A stretch of DNA of 64,000 nucleotides from Owenia fusiformis (Eukaryota; Annelida; Polychaeta; Sabellida; Oweniidae): the NCBI GenBank assembly GCA_903813345.2, contig CAIIXF020000011.1, positions 9,270,842 to 9,334,841 on the forward strand. Direction: 5' to 3'. Below are positions 1-11,211 of the stretch, piece by piece. The notes beneath the pieces were generated by a model that was not told where the DNA came from, did not search any database, and saw nothing but the letters and a program-made list of their open reading frames with translations. Made by a program: the position numbers and the translations under genes. Every line of letters begins with the position of its first letter. Positions within the stretch are counted from its first letter, which is position 1.

Positions 1-58
1 ACCATCATTTTATATGGAAAAACTTAACAACAGTAACATCATATTTGAAGTCAATATA

Positions 59-1062
59 CAGGGCATATCAAAAAAACGCAACAAGTAGTTATCTCGTAAA
101 ATCACAAAACTAGTGATGACAACATCAATTTCATTCAATGTACCATAAAGCCACGTCTCTCCTCCTTGCAATGATATGTCATTCATTCACATGTGGTAAT
201 GGTTGGGTGAGAAATCCTTCCATTTGCACAGTGGGTCAAAATCGGCTCTGCTCCAAGTTTTAGATATTGCAAAAATCAGTACAAGGGCTAAGTGCCAGTG
301 GAAGTTCCCCTGACTTGAATTGTTGTGACTTTTTCTTTTGGAGCTATCTCAGGAGCATCTGTGCTCACAATTCCTCCACCACATATTGCAAAACCTCGAG
401 AAAGAATTGCCCATGGGCTGCTTTTCTCTGCTTTAACCCACAGATGACTCAGGGCTGAACCATGCATGATGTAGACAGATGAGCGCATCTTTATGTGCAA
501 GGAAGTGGTGGCAATTTGGAGGGGTTATAGGATGTATTCTTGCAAGAGTATGAGTATGAACACTTTAGCCACTTTACTGTCACACCTGTCACACCTTCTT
601 CCAATAGCCCCTATGCCCCTTATACTGACTTTTGCAATGTTTAAAACTTAGGTCAGAGCTGAATTTTACCCCACTTTGCAAAATTAATGATTATTCGGCC
701 AATCATGACTCCCTGTGAATGAATGATATTCCATTGCAAAGAGGAGTAATTTGGTTTTTGGTACATTGAATGAAAAGGATGCAGTCATCATTGGTTTTAT
801 GTTTTCTTCCAATATTGCATTGGGCCCTGTGCACTGACTTTTGCGATGTTTATAACTTGGTCCAAAGCTATTTTTGCCCCACTTTGCAGATGGAATGATT
901 ACTCGCCCAACCATGACCAAATATCAATGAATGATATATCATTGTAAAGAGGAGACGCATGGCTTTATGGCGCATTGAATGAAATCAATGCTGTTATGTG
1001 TTATCACTGGTTTTGTTATTTTACGAGATAACAATCTGTTGCGTTTCTAATATGATAAACAG
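59..1062. mobile_element. TA-flanked foldback MITE, copy 1
   Basis: The left end CAGGGCATATCA follows a TA. The right end is the degraded inverse (ending near GATAAACAG). The two halves are imperfect inverted repeats several hundred bases long: TAGTTATCTCGTAAAATCAC on the left mirrors the GAGATAACA stretch near 1025 on the right. A second copy in the same orientation lies at 55254-56249 with intact ends. The TA target and CAGGG terminus fit a non-autonomous Tc1/mariner-type element. The short ORFs inside follow the repeat and do not look coding. Confidence 0.8.
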
Positions 1063-2089
1063 ACAAGTAACACAACTTTTTGCATTTCTGAATTTTAGCA
1101 GTCATACATACTCCAATATACAGTCAATCAATTGTTCTAGCTATTGTGACGTCACGTATCATAGTAGAATCCTGCATAATTTATTATTTATTACAACTGT
1201 AATTAGATTATAGAGTACATGTATATCATTAAGATGGCCTGTTCTTGAGATATCATGCTTTTCATTTTCTTGAATTCTCAAGATTGAAGAATTATGTTTT
1301 ATCTCCATTTCTTGATTACAAAAATTGGTTATGACTTTAATATTTAGGAGAAAAGAAGTGATTCTACTTAAAGTAAAGATGGCATCACAAATTAAAATTT
1401 ATACATATAAAGAGTCAAACAGTAGAGATTTAGGTGCACATGTACTCAAATATGTATAACATTGGAAGCTTGTTTCTCATCAACAACAATGATCACCCCA
1501 CTTTCAGTATTAGGATTTGTTGTTCAGTCACTTAATAAATATTCAAGCATTTGTTATCACATCAACCAATCAGGTTGGATGCTTTTTAGCACACCCAGAA
1601 TTCAACCAATCAGAAGTTAGCAACTCATACACACCTCTGGTATGTTAACCTTCATATTTGTTTGTATTTGATATATCTATCTATCAACATCTTTTCAATT
1701 TACTGCTTTTTTTACTCAATGATAACAATGAAACTATAGTCATTGAACATAATCTTTACAAAATACATAAGTATATAAGTCCTACTACTATAAATGTGAG
1801 GGTAGTAATTGAAAGAACCACAGGGGCTTGTCTCGAGGCGTCGGGCAAGCCCTCCGATGAGTGTACTGCTTATTAAGAGTATTAAGGGGGGTCGTTTTTG
1901 ATGCTTCCTGAAATTTGTAGAAAATGATTGTTAGATATATCCAGTAAAAACATAAGGAATCCTTTCAATAATCAACATGCTGATTCAAACAACACTACAG
2001 AGCAAAGTTACCTAAAATGGTAGCAATCCATCCACTAATTGCTGAGAAATCTGAAGAATATGTAAAGAAGTGATTACACTGCAAAAGCC
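1063..2089. other. Non-coding stretch, nothing recognised
   Basis: AT-rich sequence without a supportable gene. Two CCAAT-type motifs (ACCAATCAG) lie near 1564 and 1603 in a weak duplication. A short GC-richer hairpin (GCTTGTC...GGGCAAGC) lies near 1828. Confidence 0.5.
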
Positions 2090-2400
2090 CACAATTTTCG
2101 CATCCTAATTATTACCTCCAGAGTCGATTTCTTCCTCAAGACACGTCCACTGTTAAAAATTGGTAGTTCCTAGAGTTCTTTGTTTCCTTAGGTTCATTCC
2201 CGTATATTATTTTTAACGAAGGACAGCCTATAACGACTGCTATACGCAAAAAGATGCATGAAATTAGAAGTTTCGAAACTGAAAGTTGAAAAATGGCGAC
2301 TTCCTGTGTTCTATGCGCAGGTGCGTTCAATCCAGCAATTTGATTAGTTCATATTATATGAACGCATGCGCAATAACTACATATATTTTTAGATAGATGT
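2090..2400. promoter_or_regulatory. Candidate housekeeping-type promoter
   Basis: CpG dinucleotides are clearly denser here than in the flanking introns. Within about 90 bases there is a YY1-like AAAATGGCGAC (from 2290), an ETS-like ACTTCCTG (2299), and two NRF1-like motifs: ATGCGCAGGTGCG (2312) and CGCATGCGCA (2363). YY1 sites of this form usually sit just downstream of a start site and point in the direction of transcription, which would be the + strand. A donor-like CAG|GTGCGT follows at 2320/2321. It could equally be a bidirectional promoter for a gene to the left. No TATA box is evident. Confidence 0.4.
2293..2320 (+). CDS. Possible very short first coding exon
   Basis: An ATG in excellent Kozak context (A at -3, G at +4) inside the YY1-like motif opens a 9-codon frame (MATSCVLCA). 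It runs into the donor CAG|GTGCGT and ends in phase 1. Phase 1 is what the acceptor at 43249 needs, so it could splice there in frame. It does not read through if joined to the weak acceptor near 4070. Nine codons prove nothing by themselves. It may equally be 5' UTR of a noncoding first exon. Confidence 0.2.
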
Positions 2401-4183
2401 CACTTGCGTTCATTATTTCACAGCAGTCCCTTCCCATGATGCACCTTATATTGCGGAAATATTTTCCTTTAGTGATAAAACAAATAACTCTCAAATAACT
2501 CGTGTTGATATTTGCTATCAACTCGGCGATAAAAATGATATCACTCAAAATGATGTGATATTCTGTATATATCAGATGATAATAGAGGAATATCAAAGAT
2601 AACAGTTAGAAATCAGAAAACAGAATACAATCATGCCAGGTGATAAAAGAGGGATATCAATAATAGAAGATTAGGACATAAACATTTGGATGTCAGAGGT
2701 TAACAGGGTATAAATTTGTTACTAGTTCATATAAAAGTTATGAGTTCATTTGTCAAAATGATACAATATTGACAGGTGAAGAAATAGAATATCTGGGCTC
2801 AAAGGTAACACTACTTGAACTTGGGTCCAACAGATAAACAAAAACAGGATTTTCTTAAAGAATAAAGTATGAATGTTATGCATTTTTGCCATACTTTTCA
2901 TGCAAATGGCAGATCTATTAAATGGAAATATTCATTGATGATATTATGCTCAAAGGTGTATACAATCTAAGAAATTATAATATGCACTATGATTAAATTG
3001 TTGAAACAAAAGAATCGAAATGCAGCGATACTGCCTGGGTGTCTCTGAACTAAATGCAAATGATATCCATGATTCTGGCCAAAAAGCAACATCATGGTTT
3101 GAGATCTTAGAATAACTACGAATTTTTTTTGAATTTCTTACACTTAATCCTAGAGATATGTAAAATATCAAATGAGAAAAAGCTGGGACATTTATACCCA
3201 GAAAACAAGATATTGTTAGACATAGAAGCACCTTAAAGCAACTTTGGTATTAGAAAAGTTACTGCCTAGCCGAACTCTGAATATCACAGCTGTATATGTT
3301 CAAGTCTATAGTTCAACTCTCAGCTGATTCAGAACCTTGCAAATATATTCTGCTTTGATGGTTTTATTGCTGTCAATTTGTCATTGGTGACAGGGGTGGC
3401 TCATGTTTTTAACATTATATATTTTTTCAATTTAAGTGCCTATGTATGATCCTCAGTTTTATGTCTTACTTGTAATGCTTCTTATAGAATGCATGGTCTC
3501 TCTTGATGTAAGAGCCATACTGTGACAGAACAATAAATGAAATATGAAGTATTATAATGATGATTCCCATCCAATATATTTATGTATATATTCCTGATTA
3601 GTTTGTTCTGTTGGCTATTTTTCTCTAAAATACAAATACAGTACATGGTTTGAGACATTCAAACAATGAGAATTTATTTCAATTATGGAAAATATGATTA
3701 TGGATTCCTCACTTTTAAAGCATTTCTTGATTAAACAGCTAACTCAGAACTGTTAACAGTTGCTCTATTAGCCTTGGTGAGTTAATAAAACTGATAGGGA
3801 CAATGATTTAAATTAATTTTGAACTAAAATAAGATTAGCTGGCCCAGCTGAAACATTTGTGATAAGTCATTGCACGTCCTCAAGGTGCAAGTGCAGGATG
3901 CTTCAAGTTTTTACTGTTCAGCCAACACTAAACTGTAAGATACAAAGAAAGCTATAAATTACTGACAAGTATATGGAGACGCAACTTCAGCAGTTTACAT
4001 GTGAATGAAGCATGATTCATCTATGCAACTGAACTAGCACTACGGAAAAAGCTGTAACAATGTTTCTAGTCATAGATTGGTCGTTTATTAAGAAAATTCG
4101 GATAGCTAAAAACACAAATTTTGGACTGGGTTAACTAGCAACATTCAAGATCTGAAATTTCTATATTAAAAGAAAAAGGAGAA
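2401..4183. other. Non-coding stretch, possible intron
   Basis: AT-rich sequence with only short random ORFs on both strands. A plausible acceptor (TGTTTCTAG at 4061-4069, with a branch-like CTGTAAC before it) precedes the ATG exon at 4184. Confidence 0.45.
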
Positions 4184-4429
4184 ATGTTTGCTGCCATAAG
4201 TAAAGCAGAGAAAACCATCCGTAAAGTTGGTTATACGTCATATACCAAGATGATCTCATCCAACAATCAATGTAACCAAGATAGAAATGACCATGACAGT
4301 GATAACACTAATGCAAATTATGATGAAAAAGCAAAAATGCAATCCAAGAAGGTCAAGTTTGATATGAATGAATTGACAATAGAAAATGTGGTTGACGTTG
4401 TATCTGGAGCACACCCTGTTGAATTTAAG
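4184..4429 (+). CDS. Candidate 5' coding exon of sestrin (82 codons)
   Basis: An ATG with G at -3 opens 82 hydrophilic codons that end at AAG|GTAATT in phase 0. The peptide is low-complexity and polar. An N/D-rich stretch at about residues 26-46 is followed by a basic patch (KKVKF) and an end in HPVEFK. It matches no domain I know, as expected for the poorly conserved N-terminus of sestrins. The phase fits the microexon at 15258, giving EFK then VIPVDTD, which resembles the FIP motif that precedes the core of vertebrate sestrins. The ORF runs past the donor to 4531, so it could be a chance ORF. The upstream end of the exon is undetermined. Confidence 0.4.
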
Positions 4430-4561
4430 GTAATTATGGCGATGAAAGATCATAAAAAGGATGATATCATGAGAGTAATGGTTTTAAATTTTAGGTTTTT
4501 TGTTAAAAGAAGCCGAGCAGTTAGAAAATAAAAAACATATGCTTTTTTTTAAATATAATTG

Positions 4562-5208
4562 TAAAGGATAGGTATCGATATGGTGAACTGACTAAAAAAA
4601 TGTTTTTCTCTTAAACCAATTATTGAAAACATCTGTAAAAGAAACACTGTCCTTTATGTAATGTTGACTGATTGACCACAATTTAATGCAAAATTTATTT
4701 ATATATATTTTATATAACTGTTTTTGTTAACAATTTTGTTTTTAGTGCAACTGTTTTTTGTTCCTTCCTACCATTTCTTGAGAATGAAATAAAATGTCTT
4801 TCCGAACCTTGTTGGAACAAAATGGCATATACAACATTTTCTTAGAGATCTCAATATTATAGTTATACAAAGGAAATTTTGGTTGATTTAACAAAAAGTA
4901 TTCCAAAAATTAAAACAACCCCCCCCCCCAAATATTGAGAGACCTAAACACTTTGTGTTTATGTCGTTTTGTCCCAATGAGGTTCGGATAGATGTTTCAT
5001 TTCATTCCGAACATTTGATACCAAGATCAAAAGAAGTGTCTGATGTGTTTTCTAAAACAATATAGAGAAAAGTATATATATTTATTTCATACTTTATTGT
5101 TACCATTCAAAAGATGACCATTAAATCGACGATATGTAAACTTTTCAGAATTCTTTGATGACTGGTTTAAGAGAAACATGTTTTCACCATATCCATACCA
5201 CTCCTTTA
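4562..5208. mobile_element. Palindromic MITE
   Basis: The left arm (GGTATCGATATGGTGAAC, then TTTTTCTCTTAAACCA) is mirrored by the right arm ending near 5205 (CTGGTTTAAGAGAAACATG, then CACCATATCCATACC). A second, inner pair matches TTCCGAACCTTGTTGG near 4800 with CCAATGAGGTTCGGA near 4975. No ORF. The exact ends and the TSD are not clear. It starts about 130 bases after the donor at 4430. Confidence 0.6.
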
Positions 5209-6205
5209 TTTATAGTACATATACTATAAATTCTTAATGCTATTTCATCCTTAAATTTTATTGTATTATGAGATATTTGATCTTAAATGTAGTGGTACAT
5301 CTGAAAATTAACAAGACAGCTGAAAAATAATGTGAACTACCCTGCACACAGTCTAGTTATAAACTACCCTCTGCCTAGAATAGACTAAATTACAGTAGAC
5401 TAGATGTGAGTAGATATAATCTTGATTTACGTCATTAAATATTCAAAATTCAGTCAAAGTGATGTTATATTTGAAATCTACATGTAAATGTACATTAAAA
5501 AATATGGTTTCAAAAGTTGTTTATCAACTTTGAAAATTTAATTTCTTTTGAAAATGTGACTTCTTGTTCGGGTTGTTTCCCCATAGACCCCATGTTACAA
5601 AATCACAAAAAGTGAAATATCTTTGTATTGGACAGATAACATTTTCTTTTACTGGACATATTTTAATTTGCATAACTACAGGGTGTTAAAAAAAACGCAA
5701 CCCAAAGAAATTGCTATATCTTGAAAAATACTTCAATTATGTTCATATTTTCAGGAAATAAAGAAGAGACTGTGTATGTATAGCTCCTGTAAATGGTTTG
5801 TTGTAAAACATGATGCCTTGGACACCTGCTCAAAAGACAGTTGTACTAGGAAAATACGAAAAACGCTGTCAGGGGTGACTGCAACCGCAAAAAAATTAAA
5901 TAACTTCCCAACCATAGTGTTTTGGCTCTTCAAATTTGGCACAAATCATCTTCACTCACTGTATGGTAAATCTGTGAAGTGAAATCAAAGTTACTTCAGG
6001 GACTTTACAGTCATGGTTGAAATGCTTTCAAATCGGAGTCAAACGCCCTGATTCAGGGAGACTTAAGAAGGCATTTTGACCATGACTGTAAAGTCCCTGG
6101 AGTGATTTTGATAAAACTCCACAAATTCACCACACATTGAATGAGGATAATTTGTGCCAAGTCTGAAGTGCCAAAACACCATGGTTAGAAAGTTATTTGG
6201 TTTTT

Positions 6206-7690
6206 ATGTCACCACCAAAAGTGGTGACATATTGTTATGGTCTCCGTTTTTTTGCGACGGCGGTTGGTGGTTGGCGGTTGGTGGTTGGTGGTTGGAGGTT
6301 GGCGTCCAGCGTCTGTAACAATTTCTTACAACTTCCTATAACTTAACAAATACTGTTTAGATTGACTTCAATTTTTCTCTAAATCATCTACATGTTCTCA
6401 GAAGTTCAAATCTGACTTTAGATTTAACATTGGACCTTCAATGACCTTCTCAAGGTCAAAAAGGTCTTTTTTCAACTTGCTTCACATTGACTAAATTTTT
6501 TTTCAAAATCATCTACATGTTCTCAGAAATTCAAATCTGACTTTAGATTTGACATTTGACCTTCAAATCTAGCTTTAGATTGGACATTTGACCTTCAATG
6601 ACCTTCTCAAGGTCAAAAAAGGTCAAAAAGGTCTGTTTTCAACTTGCTTCAAATTGACTAAATTTTTTTTTCAAAATCATCTATGTGTTCTCAGAAATTC
6701 AAATCTGACTTAAGATTTGACTTAAGATTTGACATTTGACCTTCAATGACCTTCTCAAGGTCAAAAAAGGTCAAAAAGGTCTGTTTTCAACTTGCTTCAA
6801 ATTGACTAAAAAATTTTTTCAAAATCATCTACGTGTTCTCAGAAATTCAAATCTGACTTTAGATTTGACATAAGATTTGACATTTGACCTTCAATGACCT
6901 TCTCAAAGTCAAAAAAGGTCAAAAAGGTCTTTTTTCAACTTGCTTCAAATTGACTAAATTTTTTTTTCAAAATCATCTACATGTTCTCATAAATTCAAAT
7001 CTGACTTTAGATTTGACATTTGACCTTCAATGACCTTCTCAATGTCAAAAAAGGTCAAAAAGGTATTTTTTCATCTTGCTTCAAATTGACTAAATTTCTT
7101 TTTCAAAATCATCTACATGTTCTCAGAAATTCAAATATGACTTTAGATTTGACTTTAGATTTGACATTTGACCTTCAATGACCTTCTCAAGGTCAAAAAA
7201 GGTCAAAAAGGTCTTTTTTCAACTTGCTTCAAATTGACTAATTTTTTTTTTCAAAATCATCTACATGTTCTCAGAAATTCAAATCTGACTTTAGATTTGA
7301 CATTTGACCTTTAATGACCTTCTCAAGGTCAAAAAAGGTCTGTTTTCAACTTGCTTCAAATTGACCAAATTTTTTTTTCAAAATCATTTACATCTTTTCA
7401 GAAGTTCAAATTTGACTTTACAAGTTCTCAGAAGTTCAAATCTGACTTTAGATTTGACTTTTGACCTTCAATGACCTTCTCAAGGTCAAAAAGGTCTTTT
7501 TTCAACTTGCTTCAAATTGACTAAATTTTTTTTTCAAAATCATCTACATGTTCTCAGAAATTCAAATCTGACTTTAGATTTGACATTTGACCTTCAATGA
7601 CCTTCTCAATGTCAAAAAAAAGTCAAAGAGGTATTTTTTCAACTTGCTTTAAATTGACCAAATTGTTTTAGGTGGTGACATTTTGTCATG
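6206..7690. mobile_element. Satellite-bearing element with GTCACCACC ends
   Basis: It begins with the near-palindrome ATGTCACCACC...GGTGGTGACAT and ends with GGTGGTGACAT near 7671. It interrupts the right arm of the surrounding foldback. A short relative of the left end occurs alone near 21083 (CACCACCAGAAGTTGTGACA). The interior is mostly a tandem array, annotated separately. Confidence 0.65.
6340..7670. repeat. Tandem array rich in AGGTCA/TGACCT
   Basis: About nine irregular units of roughly 120-160 bp. Each contains a TTCAAATCTGACTTTAGATT stretch, TTGACCTTCAATGACCTT, CTCAAGGTCAAAAAAGGTCA, then CAACTTGCTTCAAATTGAC and a poly-T run. Units differ by small internal duplications. No ORF. A single diverged unit occurs at 9601-9770. 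Confidence 0.85.
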
Positions 7691-8514
7691 TTAATGCCTT
7701 GTATTGCTGTGGCAGTCACCTCTGACTGCGTTTTCATATTTTTCTAGTACAATTGTCATTTGAGCAGGTGTCCTAGCCATCATGTTTTACAACTAACTGA
7801 CAACAGGAGCTATACATACACATACATACACATACACATAATTGAATTAATATTTTCCAAGATATAGTGATTTTATGTTCGCGTTTTTCGTATTTTGCTA
7901 TTACAACTGTCTTTTGAGCAAGTGTCCAAGACTTCAAGTTTTACATCTAATTAACAACAGGGGCTATACATACACAGTCTATTCTTTCTTTCCTGAAAAT
8001 ATGAACATAATTGGATTAGTATTTTCCAAGATATAGCACTTTCTTTGGATTGCGTTTTTTTTTGAACACCCTGTATTAGATACATAAGGGTTATATGAAA
8101 ATTGAACCACTAAAACAGATGTAATTTAAGTTAAAGGGAACTTTCTTCTATACCCGCCATGCTATCTGACCCGAACGAGCCACCTGGTGGTGAAACTGGT
8201 AACTACCTACTCGCATCTGCGTTGTTTAGCAGTCCTACCCCGAATATTGGTGCCTGTGACAGCCTGGGTAATAAATAATTCTAAATCTATCATGCTGACC
8301 CTTTCTCAAACAATCAGCAAAGTAACAGGAACACTTGCTAAATACATGCTCATTAACTATGCGGGGATGTCAGAGGAAATGAACATATAGAAAGTCATTC
8401 ATATTTTGACGACGAACTCTGATTGGCTCAGTGAGATCAGAGATTCATTGTAAACTGAAAGAGTAAAAACGAAGCTCTCTTTTAAGAAGTGAAGTTGAAC
8501 GAATGCAAAGAGTA

Positions 8515-8788
8515 AATGTGAGCAAATTTAGACCCTTTTGAAACTTTGGATCTTCTTTTGCATAATACTAAGATGTACAGGGGATAAAGTATATATAAAA
8601 TACAATTACAATAAAAAGCCATGTAAAGTGTTTAGAGACTCCTATGAACACCCTGCCTGTATAAATAAAATATATTTTATAGCCATAATAAGTTCTGTCA
8701 TAATGTTCATGATATAAAACAACCTGATTCATAGCATTTGCACCTTGTAAAACATTATCTGCTTCATGGTGATTATTATTTATATATA
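8515..8788. other. Short non-coding spacer
   Basis: AT-rich sequence between two mobile elements. Nothing recognised. Confidence 0.5.
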
Positions 8789-9600
8789 TACTCCTCAAAA
8801 GAAGTTAAGGACCAGTGGTTTTCCTCATAGGTTTACATGTTAACCCCCATATTTGTTTGAACGACTATTTTCTAAGCGGGGAACAAAAGAAATCACAATA
8901 AAGAAAATAAATCTGTATCTTGGTTCTATTCCCTATAAAGTCCGCAACATTTCAATGTATATCTTCGTTACAGTGGGTCAAAATTTGATGTCAAAATTGA
9001 TGAATTTCATGAAATGTAACAAAAATGGCAGATCCCATGTTAAACAAATGGGGAATGGTCGGGTTGCCATAAGTCATATGAGGAAGGATCCATCCATCGG
9101 ATTGCTCTCAAAATTGGAGTTGTAAAAGATAATTAAATTTGCTAAATTGTCAACTCAACAAAAATATGATTTAATTGTCCAGGCTTTACAAAAGTTAATG
9201 GTTTCAAATTCAATAATTTTTTAATGATCCTCTTATTGAAATAACACAGGTGGTTCAGTGAGGTGGTCAAAATTACTTTAACGCTCCGTATCACTAATTT
9301 TAAAAACATAAGCGAGATATTTAGCATGTAAAATGTAAAATCATACAATTTTCTACTTAGAAAGTAAGTTTAATAAATGTTTTACTGAATAGATATTCCA
9401 AAATCTGAGTTGCCCCTTAGCCACCATTCCCCATTTGTTTAACATGGGATCTGCCATTTTTGATAAATTTCATGAAATTCATCAATTTTGACATCAAATT
9501 TTGACCCAATGTAATGGAGATATAACATTGAAACGTTGCAGACTTTATAGGGAATAGAATCAAGATACAGATTTATTTACTTTATTGGGATTTCTTTTGT
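8789..9600. mobile_element. TA-flanked foldback MITE (GTTAAGGACCAGTGG family), truncated copy
   Basis: The left arm starts TACTCCTCAAAAGAAGTTAAGG. The right arm, from about 9420, is its inverse and shares GGGATCTGCCATTTTTG, but it stops at TTTCTTTTGT. From there a fragment of the AGGTCA-type satellite replaces the terminal ~140 bp. The full-length relative is at 12851-13744. Confidence 0.8.
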
Positions 9601-9950
9601 TTTTCAACTTGCTTCAATTTGACCAATTTCTTTTTGAAAATCATCTACAAGTTGCCAGGAGTTCAAATCTGACATTAGTTTTAGGATTTGACCTTTACTT
9701 ACCCTTTGAAAGGTCAAAAAGTTGATTTTTCAAATTGATTTTTGGATGTACAATTTGGTCAGCTTAATCACAAAAGACCTTACTGAGCTCTGAATAAGTA
9801 AAATTTAAAACTAGGTCACACAACTGTGCTATCTAAGTTTCTCAAAGTTCGAGACTACAAATCCAAATCAACATTCTTGTTTAAAAGTCAGGATGTACAT
9901 TCCTCTGAAGGTTCCAAACTGTGTGAGCACAGGACCGTGGGTCCTATTTT
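9601..9950. repeat. Satellite fragment and element remnant
   Basis: 9601-9770 is a diverged unit of the array seen at 6340-7670 (CAACTTGCTTCAATTTGACC). Near 9915 lies GTGTGAGCACAGGACCGTGG, also found at the right end of the element at 14752-15140. This looks like the right part of another such element. Confidence 0.55.
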
Positions 9951-10383
9951 TCTTTTTATGTTGACCTTTTTTCGATTTCTAACTTATGATTGCTTAGTCT
10001 TATTTTTGCATAATATATTTCTAAGTTTGCCATTTTTTATCATTAAAAATGGTTCTTTCTTAAAGTCCTCATCTAAAATTTGAAAATATTTTTTTATCAT
10101 TCATTTACTATTTGTCATGACTTAAAAAGATATTTTAGAGATTTTTGAAAAAAGAAATTTTGAAAAAAAGTTGTGAGCATTTCATTTCTCAAATATTCAA
10201 ATTTCCAGCCATTTTTCAAAAAAGTTGAAATCTTTTTTTTAATCATCAAATATTTCTTAATGCATTTCAAAAAAAAAAATCTTTTTAACACCAATGTAAT
10301 GATTGAACTAAGGACACACTATTTTAATAATATTAATGGGCCACTTCACTGTTTTAGCATATCAAAAATATTTTAAAACATTG

Positions 10384-10440
10384 CAGGGCGGATCTGGGAA
10401 CCAATAAGGGGGGCAAAAGTTAGTTTTAAATAAATTCACA
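10384..10440. mobile_element. Solo end of a CAGGGCGGATCTGG element
   Basis: CAGGGCGGATCTGGGAACCAA followed by a G-rich run resembles the left end of the short MITE at 26304-26475. No matching right end is seen. The surrounding 9951-10606 is very AT-rich, with poly-A/T runs and no gene. Confidence 0.45.
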
Positions 10441-10606
10441 AATTTTTGAACAAAAGGTCCTTAAAAAAAAGTTTCACATATCACACTTTGATAACATTGG
10501 GTAAGACTACAATATAAGCCAAAGTGGTTTAAACTTTATAAGGGGAATTTAAAGGCTAATTTACATATTTAATGTATAAAATATAATTTTTATGTTGAAA
10601 AATTCC

Positions 10607-11190
10607 CTATCCCCTCCCCCCTGTCCCTCCCCCTGTCCCTCCCCCTGTCCCTCCCCCTGTCCCTCCCCCCTGTCCCTCCCCCCTGTCCCTCCCCCCTGTC
10701 CCTCCCCCCTGTCCCTCCCCCCTGTCCCTCCCCCTGTCCCTCCCCCCTGTCCCTCCCCCCTGTCCCTCCCCCCTGTCCCTCCCCCCTGTCCCTCCCCCCT
10801 GTCCCTCCCCCTGTCCCTCCCCCCTGTCCCTCCCCCCTGTCCCTCCCCCCTGTCCCTCCCCCCTGTCCCTCCCCCCTGTCCCTCCCCCTGTCCCTCCCCC
10901 TGTCCCTCCCCCCTGTCCCTCCCCCCTGTCCCTCCCCCCTGTCCCTCCCCCCTGTCCCTCCCCCCTGTCCCTCCCCCCTGTCCCTCCCCCCTGTCCCTCC
11001 CCCCTGTCCCTCCCCCCTGTCCCTCCCCCCTGTCCCTCCCCCCTGTCCCTCCCCCCTGTCCTTCCCCCTGTCCCTCCCCCCTGTCCCTCCCCCTGTCCCT
11101 CCCCCCTGTCCCTCCCCCTGTCCCTCCCCCTGTCCCTCCCCCCTGTCCCTAACCCCTGTTCCTCCCCCTGTCCCTCCCCCTCAGGGGGAG
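10607..11190. repeat. C-rich minisatellite (CCCCCTGTCCCT)n
   Basis: Roughly 45 units of 12-13 bp, CCCCCTGTCCCTC with a C5 or C6 variant. The G-rich strand reads GGGACAGGGGGA repeatedly, a strong G-quadruplex pattern. The + strand gives an artefactual Pro/Ser/Leu ORF. The array ends at an inverted junction near 11180 (CTCCCCCTCAGGGGGAGG), just before a palindrome with the same motif in its loop. Confidence 0.95.
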
Positions 11191-11211
11191 GGAAAGGGAG
11201 AGGGAAAGGGG

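Larger units (their letters stand above)
5679..8073. mobile_element. TA-flanked foldback element
   Basis: The ends CAGGGTGTTAAAAAAAACGC and GCGTTTTTTTTTGAACACCCTG are each flanked by TA. The halves form a long foldback with its centre near 6050, where a GGGACTTTACAGTCATG stretch and its inverse face each other. The right terminal segment is present twice (about 7735-7870 and 7895-8073). A satellite-bearing element (6206-7690) interrupts the right arm. The ends fit a Tc1/mariner-type non-autonomous element. Confidence 0.85.
5400..8219 (+). mobile_element. CAGATGCGAGTAG-type MITE, interrupted
   Basis: It starts at CTAGATGTGAGTAG and ends at CTACTCGCATCTG. The body (5400-5678 and 8074-8219) matches copies at 36946, 39395, 53901 and 58049, including the CCACCTGGTGGTGAAACTGG stretch near the right end. 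It lies inside the 9-bp-TSD MITE and is itself split at a TA by the foldback at 5679. No coding capacity. Confidence 0.75.
5338..8514 (+). mobile_element. MITE with TACCCT ends and 9-bp TSD, interrupted by nested elements
   Basis: The left end TACCCTGCACACAGTCTAG and the right end GCAAAGAGTA match other copies at 19070, 37235 and 59090. The flanks AATGTGAAC (before) and AATGTGAGC (after) form a 9-bp duplication with one mismatch. The element's sequence stops near 5398 and resumes near 8220; another transposon sits in the gap. A 9-bp duplication is typical of Mutator-like elements. The short terminal repeat and lack of a transposase leave the superfamily open. Confidence 0.75.

Noticed and set aside
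4070-4183. Coding extension upstream of the 4184 ATG from the 2293 exon
   Set aside because: Joining at 4070 in the phase supplied by 2293-2320 runs into a TAA before 4184.
10592-11152. 186-codon Pro/Ser/Leu ORF
   Set aside because: It is only the translation of the C-rich minisatellite, with no other coding signal.
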